A DNA stretch of 10,242 nucleotides from positions 1 to 10,242 of the forward strand of contig CAISZB010000535.1 of assembly GCA_903889845.1 (NCBI GenBank), given 5' to 3'. The stretch is from an uncultured Verrucomicrobium sp. (GTDB lineage: Bacteria; Verrucomicrobiota; Verrucomicrobiia; Methylacidiphilales; GAS474). Below are positions 6,793 to 10,242 of the stretch, in pieces. How positions within the stretch are numbered: the first letter of the stretch is position 1; every line of letters begins with the position of its first letter. The notes below the pieces were generated by a model that did not search any database, was not told the DNA's origin, and saw nothing but the letters and a program-made list of their open reading frames with translations. A program made the translations under genes and the position numbers.

Positions 6793-7965
6793 ATGGGGCG
6801 TATGGACGAGGCCGATCCCAAACGCCCGAAGCGCCCCTCGCCGGAGGACTTCCTCCGGTTGATCGAACGGCAGCGGCGCGGGAAGCTGAAAGTCTATCTG
6901 GGCTCCGCGGCGGGCGTCGGGAAGACCTACGCGATGCTCGTCGAGGGGCGGCGATTGAAGGACCTGGGTGTCGACGTGGTGATCGGCTACGTCGAGCCGC
7001 ACGACCGGCCCGAGACGACGGCGCAGATCGGCGACCTGGAGCGGGTGCCTCCCCTCCAGGTTTCCTATCAGGGGGCCACCCTTCGGGAGATGGACCTCGA
7101 CGCCGTTCTGCGGCGGAAGCCGACGGTGGTATTGGTCGATGAGCTGGCCCACACGAACGTCCCCGGGTGCCGCCACGCGAAGCGGTACGAGGACGTATTG
7201 ACCCTCCTCGACGAGGGGATCCACGTCATCACGACGCTCAACGTCCAGCACTTCGAGTCGCTCTACAACATCGTCGAGGAGGCGACCGGCGTCCGCGTCC
7301 GGGAGCGGGTCCCCGACGCCCTCGTCGCCGAGGCCGACCAGATCGTGAACGTCGACCTTCCCGCCGAAGACCTCATCGACCGGTTGAAGGCGGGGAAGGT
7401 CTATCCGCCGGAACAGGCCCAGCGGGCGCTGGAACACTTCTTCACCGAGCGGAACCTGACCCATCTGCGGGAATTGGCCCTCTCCGAGGCGGCGAATTTC
7501 CTCGACCGCCGCCGGAGGCGGGAGGAGTTGCCCGAGGCGGGGGCGAGCGTGGGCAGTGGCACGGTGACGCCGGGACCGCTGGCCCGCGTCGTCGTCGCAC
7601 TGAGCAGCGGCGGACCGAACCCGGAGGCGTTGATCCGGAAGGCGGCGCGCCTCGCCCAGCAGCTCAACGGAACGTGGCAGGCCGCCTACGTCAGGACGCC
7701 CCGGGAATCGCCCCAAAAAATCTCCGGCGAGATGGAGCGGCGGATCGCCGACACGCTGGAGATCGCGCAGAGGATGGGCGGCACGGTCGTCGTCCTGAAG
7801 GGGGAGGACGTCGCCGAGGCGCTGACGGCCTACGCGCGGGAATCGGGCGCGTCCCACCTGGTCATGGGGAAGCCGGGGCCGCGTCCGCTGCGGGCACTCC
7901 TGCGCAAGTCGCTCGTGGAGCGCCTCGCGCCGGGTCTCCCCGGCGTCGATTTCATCCTGGGATAG
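6793..7965 (+). CDS. kdpD: Kinase-less KdpD-like protein (KdpD N-terminal domain plus USP domain)
   Basis: 390 residues matching only the cytoplasmic front half of KdpD (about 890 residues in E. coli). The KdpD N-terminal domain spans about 31-240, with Walker A GSAAGVGKT (37-45), VVLVDELAHTN (112-122, Walker B D116-E117), TTLNVQHFESL (147-157) and HFFTERNLTHLRELAL (215-230). A universal-stress-protein-type domain follows (about 264-390: RVVVALSSG, WQAAYV, HLVMGKPG). The four membrane helices, GAF, HisKA and HATPase domains are absent. A clean stop is followed after 20 bases by the convergent dehydrogenase gene, so no recent frameshift is apparent. Similar short KdpDs are known from Anabaena. 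It cannot phosphorylate a KdpE by itself; it may sense ATP or c-di-AMP (USP of S. aureus KdpD binds c-di-AMP). AGGA at 6790-6793 favours a start at the ATG of 6802 (387 residues). Confidence 0.9.
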   Translation: MGRMDEADPKRPKRPSPEDFLRLIERQRRGKLKVYLGSAAGVGKTYAMLVEGRRLKDLGVDVVIGYVEPHDRPETTAQIGDLERVPPLQVSYQGATLREMDLDAVLRRKPTVVLVDELAHTNVPGCRHAKRYEDVLTLLDEGIHVITTLNVQHFESLYNIVEEATGVRVRERVPDALVAEADQIVNVDLPAEDLIDRLKAGKVYPPEQAQRALEHFFTERNLTHLRELALSEAANFLDRRRRREELPEAGASVGSGTVTPGPLARVVVALSSGGPNPEALIRKAARLAQQLNGTWQAAYVRTPRESPQKISGEMERRIADTLEIAQRMGGTVVVLKGEDVAEALTAYARESGASHLVMGKPGPRPLRALLRKSLVERLAPGLPGVDFILG

Positions 7966-7985
7966 TCCCCCCTTTTTCTCCTTTT

Positions 7986-9074
7986 CTATAAGGAGACCGG
8001 TTTCCCCGTCGCCGCCGAGGCGTAGAGGGCGTCGACGATGCGCATCAGCTTGAGGGACTGGTCGGGCGTATTGAGAGGCTCCGCTTCTCCCCGCAGCGCG
8101 GCGACGAAGTTGGCCGCCGAGGCCGAGCGGCCCATGTCCTCGCACCGTCCGGGGACGATCGTGCGGTTCACGGAGAGGCCGTTCTCCTGGACGTAGAGCT
8201 CGCAGGTGTCGAGGGCGGTCTCGTCGAGGCCGTCGCTGCCGAAGAGGCGTTCCACCTTGCCGCCCGCCTTTTCCCCCTGGAAGACGACGGAGACCTCCTC
8301 GCGCTTCACCATCTCCGCCCACGAAATCTGGAGGGAGAGGACCTGCCCGGTCTTGAAGGTGACGAAGCCGTGGGCGGCGTTCTCCACGTCGGTGACGCCG
8401 TCGGCCCGGTCGGGGATGCCCCAGGGGCCCTTGAAGCGGCGGTCGGCGATGTGGGTGTCGAAGGTCTGGCCCAGGACGTGGGCCGGTTCGGGATAGCCCA
8501 TGAAGTAGAGGGCGAGGTCGAGCATGTGGAGGAGGTCGATCAGCGGCCCGCCGCCGGAGAGCTCCTTCGTGGTGAACCAGCCGCCGAAGCCGGGGATGCC
8601 GGTGCGCCGCACCCACTTCGCCTGCGCGGAGTGGATGAGGCCGACGGTGCCGTCGGTCAGGTAGGAGCGCATGGCGACCGACTCCGGCCGGGCGCGGTTG
8701 TTGAAGTTGAACTGGAGGCGCTTCCCGGACTTCGTCGCGGCGGCGATCATCTCCTCCACCTCCGCTGCATTGAGGCCGGGCGGCTTCTCGCAGAAGACGT
8801 GCTTCCCGGCGGCGAGGCAGCGGACGGAGAGCTCCTTGTGGAATTTATTAGGGACGATGATCGAGACGGCGTCGAGCTTCGGGCAGGCGGAGAGCATCGC
8901 CTCGACGGAGTCGAAGGACTGGGCGATGTTCCACGCGGCGGCGGCCTTTGCGGCGGCTCCGGGGGCGGGATCGGCGACGGCGACGACCTGGGCGCCCGCC
9001 CGGCGGAAGCCCTCGACGTGATAACGAAGCATGCCGCCTGCGCCGACGACACCGATCTGGATGGGGGTACTCAT
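7986..9074 (-). CDS. Gfo/Idh/MocA-family NAD(P)-dependent dehydrogenase
   Basis: A 362-residue cytosolic oxidoreductase. The N-terminal Rossmann fold starts IGVVGAGGM (7-15), and CEKPPGLNAAE (95-105) holds the family's EKP motif with catalytic K97. The C-terminal alpha/beta domain has GGGPLIDLLHMLDLALYFMG (174-193), with D180 and H183 as presumed catalytic residues. Typical members read D-x-G-x-H, with the His four residues after the Asp; here it is three, apparently one residue missing. No signal peptide. The substrate is probably a sugar, inositol or derivative but cannot be named. It is second in a minus-strand pair: its ATG lies 12 bases after the upstream hydroxyacid dehydrogenase stop, and no Shine-Dalgarno sequence precedes it. 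It converges on kdpD. Confidence 0.9.
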   Translation of the reverse strand: MSTPIQIGVVGAGGMLRYHVEGFRRAGAQVVAVADPAPGAAAKAAAAWNIAQSFDSVEAMLSACPKLDAVSIIVPNKFHKELSVRCLAAGKHVFCEKPPGLNAAEVEEMIAAATKSGKRLQFNFNNRARPESVAMRSYLTDGTVGLIHSAQAKWVRRTGIPGFGGWFTTKELSGGGPLIDLLHMLDLALYFMGYPEPAHVLGQTFDTHIADRRFKGPWGIPDRADGVTDVENAAHGFVTFKTGQVLSLQISWAEMVKREEVSVVFQGEKAGGKVERLFGSDGLDETALDTCELYVQENGLSVNRTIVPGRCEDMGRSASAANFVAALRGEAEPLNTPDQSLKLMRIVDALYASAATGKPVSL

Positions 9075-9086
9075 AGAAAATAGAAT

Positions 9087-10112
9087 TTAGGAAACGGGTT
9101 TGCTGCGGAGCTTACTGACGGTTTCCCATTGCGCCTTCTGGCACCTTTGGGGAGGGAGTCCTTTCAAGACCTGCTCCAGGTCGTCGACGACGAGGCGGCC
9201 CATCCAGGGCCAGACCTCGGGGATGTTCCCGGCGCGGTGGGCCTGGAGGAGGGTGTTCGGCGTCTTGCGGGCGCGGTGGTCCTTGGGGATCGGTTCGTCG
9301 GGCCAGACGTCGATGCCGACGCGGAGGCGGCCGGAGGCGGCGGCGTCGAGCAGCTCGTCGAAGTTGACGACGCCCGCGCGGCTGGCGAGGACGACGAGGC
9401 CGCCGGGGCGCATCCGGTCGAAGTAGGCCTTGCCGATGCCCCCGACGTTCTCCGTGGTGACGGCGCCCATCAGGAAGACGGCGGCGGCCCGCTCGAAGCA
9501 GGCTTCGAGGGAGACCGGTGTGACGCCCAACTCCTGCAGCACGCTGGGATGAATCCAGGGATCGTGGACGAGGATCTCTCCCCCGAAGGGGCGCAGGAGG
9601 GCGATGAGGGCCTTCCCGACGTTGCCGCAGCCGACGACGGCCAGGGGACGCCCGGTGAGGAGGATCGAGTCGCGGTTGTCGCCCTCGCCGTAGAGGGTTT
9701 CCGTTCCCGCGCGGATCGCGGCGTCGGCCTCGTGGATGCGGCGGGCCAGGGAGAGGGCCATGCCGAGGGCCATCTCGGCGACCGGCTTCGCGAAGACGGG
9801 GGCGGTGGAGAGGACGTGGATGCCGCGCCGATGGCATTCGAGGTAATCGACGTTGGGGAGGAAGTTGCTCTCGACGTTGAAGACGGCCTTCAGCTTCGGG
9901 GCGCGGTCGAGGCGCTCCTTCGGAAGGGCCGACTGGCCGATGAGGATCGTGGCCTCGGGGAGGTACTGGTCGATGTGCGCGTCCGGGGCCGGGGAGCCGT
10001 CGTGCCAGACGACGGTGCCGAGCGCTTCGAGCCGCGCCTTGGTGGCGGCGTCGAAGATGAGGTCGACGGGACGGGGGTGGGGGTCGAGGAGGATCAGGGG
10101 TTGGTCGGACAT
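9087..10112 (-). CDS. D-2-hydroxyacid dehydrogenase-family protein (phosphoglycerate dehydrogenase-like)
   Basis: 341 residues with the two-domain layout of D-isomer-specific 2-hydroxyacid dehydrogenases, which reduce 2-keto acids or oxidise D-2-hydroxyacids with NAD(H). The nucleotide fold has VVGCGNVGKAL (159-169), and D184 in LVHDPW suggests NAD over NADP. The expected catalytic residues are present: R245 (ASRAGVVNFDELLDA), E273 (DVWPDEP) and H292 (QAHRAGN). The region FNVESNFLPNVD (78-89) matches the substrate-loop area. Exact substrate unknown; serA function is possible but the length and missing ACT domain do not demand it. AAGGAA lies seven bases before the ATG, a fair ribosome site. 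It is first of the two-gene operon with the Gfo/Idh/MocA gene, so the pair may act successively on a sugar-derived acid (inference). Confidence 0.88.
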   Translation of the reverse strand: MSDQPLILLDPHPRPVDLIFDAATKARLEALGTVVWHDGSPAPDAHIDQYLPEATILIGQSALPKERLDRAPKLKAVFNVESNFLPNVDYLECHRRGIHVLSTAPVFAKPVAEMALGMALSLARRIHEADAAIRAGTETLYGEGDNRDSILLTGRPLAVVGCGNVGKALIALLRPFGGEILVHDPWIHPSVLQELGVTPVSLEACFERAAAVFLMGAVTTENVGGIGKAYFDRMRPGGLVVLASRAGVVNFDELLDAAASGRLRVGIDVWPDEPIPKDHRARKTPNTLLQAHRAGNIPEVWPWMGRLVVDDLEQVLKGLPPQRCQKAQWETVSKLRSKPVS

Positions 10113-10242
10113 GGGAAAGTTCCTTGCGGTCTGTCGAGAATGCCTTCCGGGAGGCGGGGGTTCGATTGGAATAATTGGTCTTTCTTTATAAATTTTGGTA
10201 CTTCTTCCATTTCGCCTCTCTGCCTGAAAGGAACTTCAGATC
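10113..10242. promoter_or_regulatory. AT-rich upstream region, probably a divergent promoter region
   Basis: The 130 bases before the hydroxyacid dehydrogenase contain an AT-rich block (10163-10212) that stands out from the GC-rich surroundings and should hold that operon's promoter; no hexamer pair is convincing on the minus strand (TATAAA at 10190-10185 lacks a -35). On the plus strand TTGGAA (10166-10171) lies 17 bases before TAAATT (10189-10194). A perfect 9-base inverted repeat, AAGTTCCTT (10117-10125) and AAGGAACTT (10228-10236), flanks the block. It may simply be a ribosome site on each side. Confidence 0.4.
10227..10232 (+). promoter_or_regulatory. Candidate ribosome-binding site of a gene starting beyond the window
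   Basis: AAAGGA lies near the right end on the plus strand, in the context CTGAAAGGAACTTCAG. The same AAAGGAAC occurs before kdpF (2218-2225), and AAGGAACTT on the minus strand precedes the hydroxyacid dehydrogenase, so this looks like the organism's ribosome-site style. A start codon within a few bases after 10242 is predicted. The element also forms a small hairpin (CTGAA/TTCAG, 10224-10228/10235-10239) with AGGA in the loop. Confidence 0.3.

Noticed and set aside
7977..7996. 7-bp hairpin TCTCCTT/AAGGAGA between kdpD and the convergent dehydrogenase as a bidirectional terminator
   Set aside because: It overlaps the end of the minus-strand gene, the stem is weak and no T-run follows on either strand in the proper orientation.
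8747..9052. Extra minus-strand frame inside the Gfo/Idh/MocA gene
   Set aside because: Ser/Pro/Arg-rich shadow; the in-frame dehydrogenase has complete Rossmann and EKP motifs over the same bases.
10094..10210. 38-codon minus-strand ORF with a GAGAGG sequence before its ATG, overlapping the hydroxyacid dehydrogenase start
   Set aside because: It crosses the AT-rich presumed promoter, uses codons unlike the neighbouring genes and resembles no family; chance is likelier.

Overview
The window is GC-rich bacterial chromosomal DNA with tightly packed genes. It suggests a free-living, high-GC Gram-negative bacterium, possibly of the Verrucomicrobiota/Planctomycetota kind. That is inference only, resting on the SD-poor starts of large genes, a Gfo/Idh/MocA dehydrogenase, a beta-helix-like protein end and a c-di-AMP RNA element. 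No marker gene fixes the taxon.

Left part (1-1588): the last 39 codons of a plus-strand protein, probably a parallel beta-helix surface or secreted protein, converge on a complete minus-strand class I DNA photolyase (phrB) with its FAD pocket and Trp triad intact.

Centre (about 1667-7965): a complete Kdp high-affinity potassium uptake operon. Its leader (1700-1870) carries what I read as a c-di-AMP riboswitch of the ydaO/yuaA class, with both conserved cores and a perfect 6-bp loop-tail pseudoknot. Next come about 260 bases of hairpin-rich leader without an obvious terminator, a possible 31-codon leader ORF (2043-2138) overlapping the next start as ATGA, a 27-residue single-span membrane protein (2135-2218), kdpF (2230-2310), kdpA, kdpB, kdpC and a KdpD-like gene. 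The last keeps only the KdpD N-terminal domain and a USP domain; the membrane, histidine-kinase and ATPase parts are absent, and no kdpE is present. Potassium uptake may thus be controlled mainly by c-di-AMP, at the RNA and perhaps also through the USP protein, instead of by a classical KdpDE two-component system.

Right part (7986-10242): a two-gene minus-strand operon encodes a D-2-hydroxyacid dehydrogenase-family protein and a Gfo/Idh/MocA-family dehydrogenase, 12 bases apart, probably for sugar or sugar-acid metabolism. Its AT-rich upstream region (10113-10242) ends in a Shine-Dalgarno-like element on the plus strand, suggesting a divergent gene starting just beyond the window.

I saw no IS elements, CRISPR arrays, tRNAs or rRNAs.
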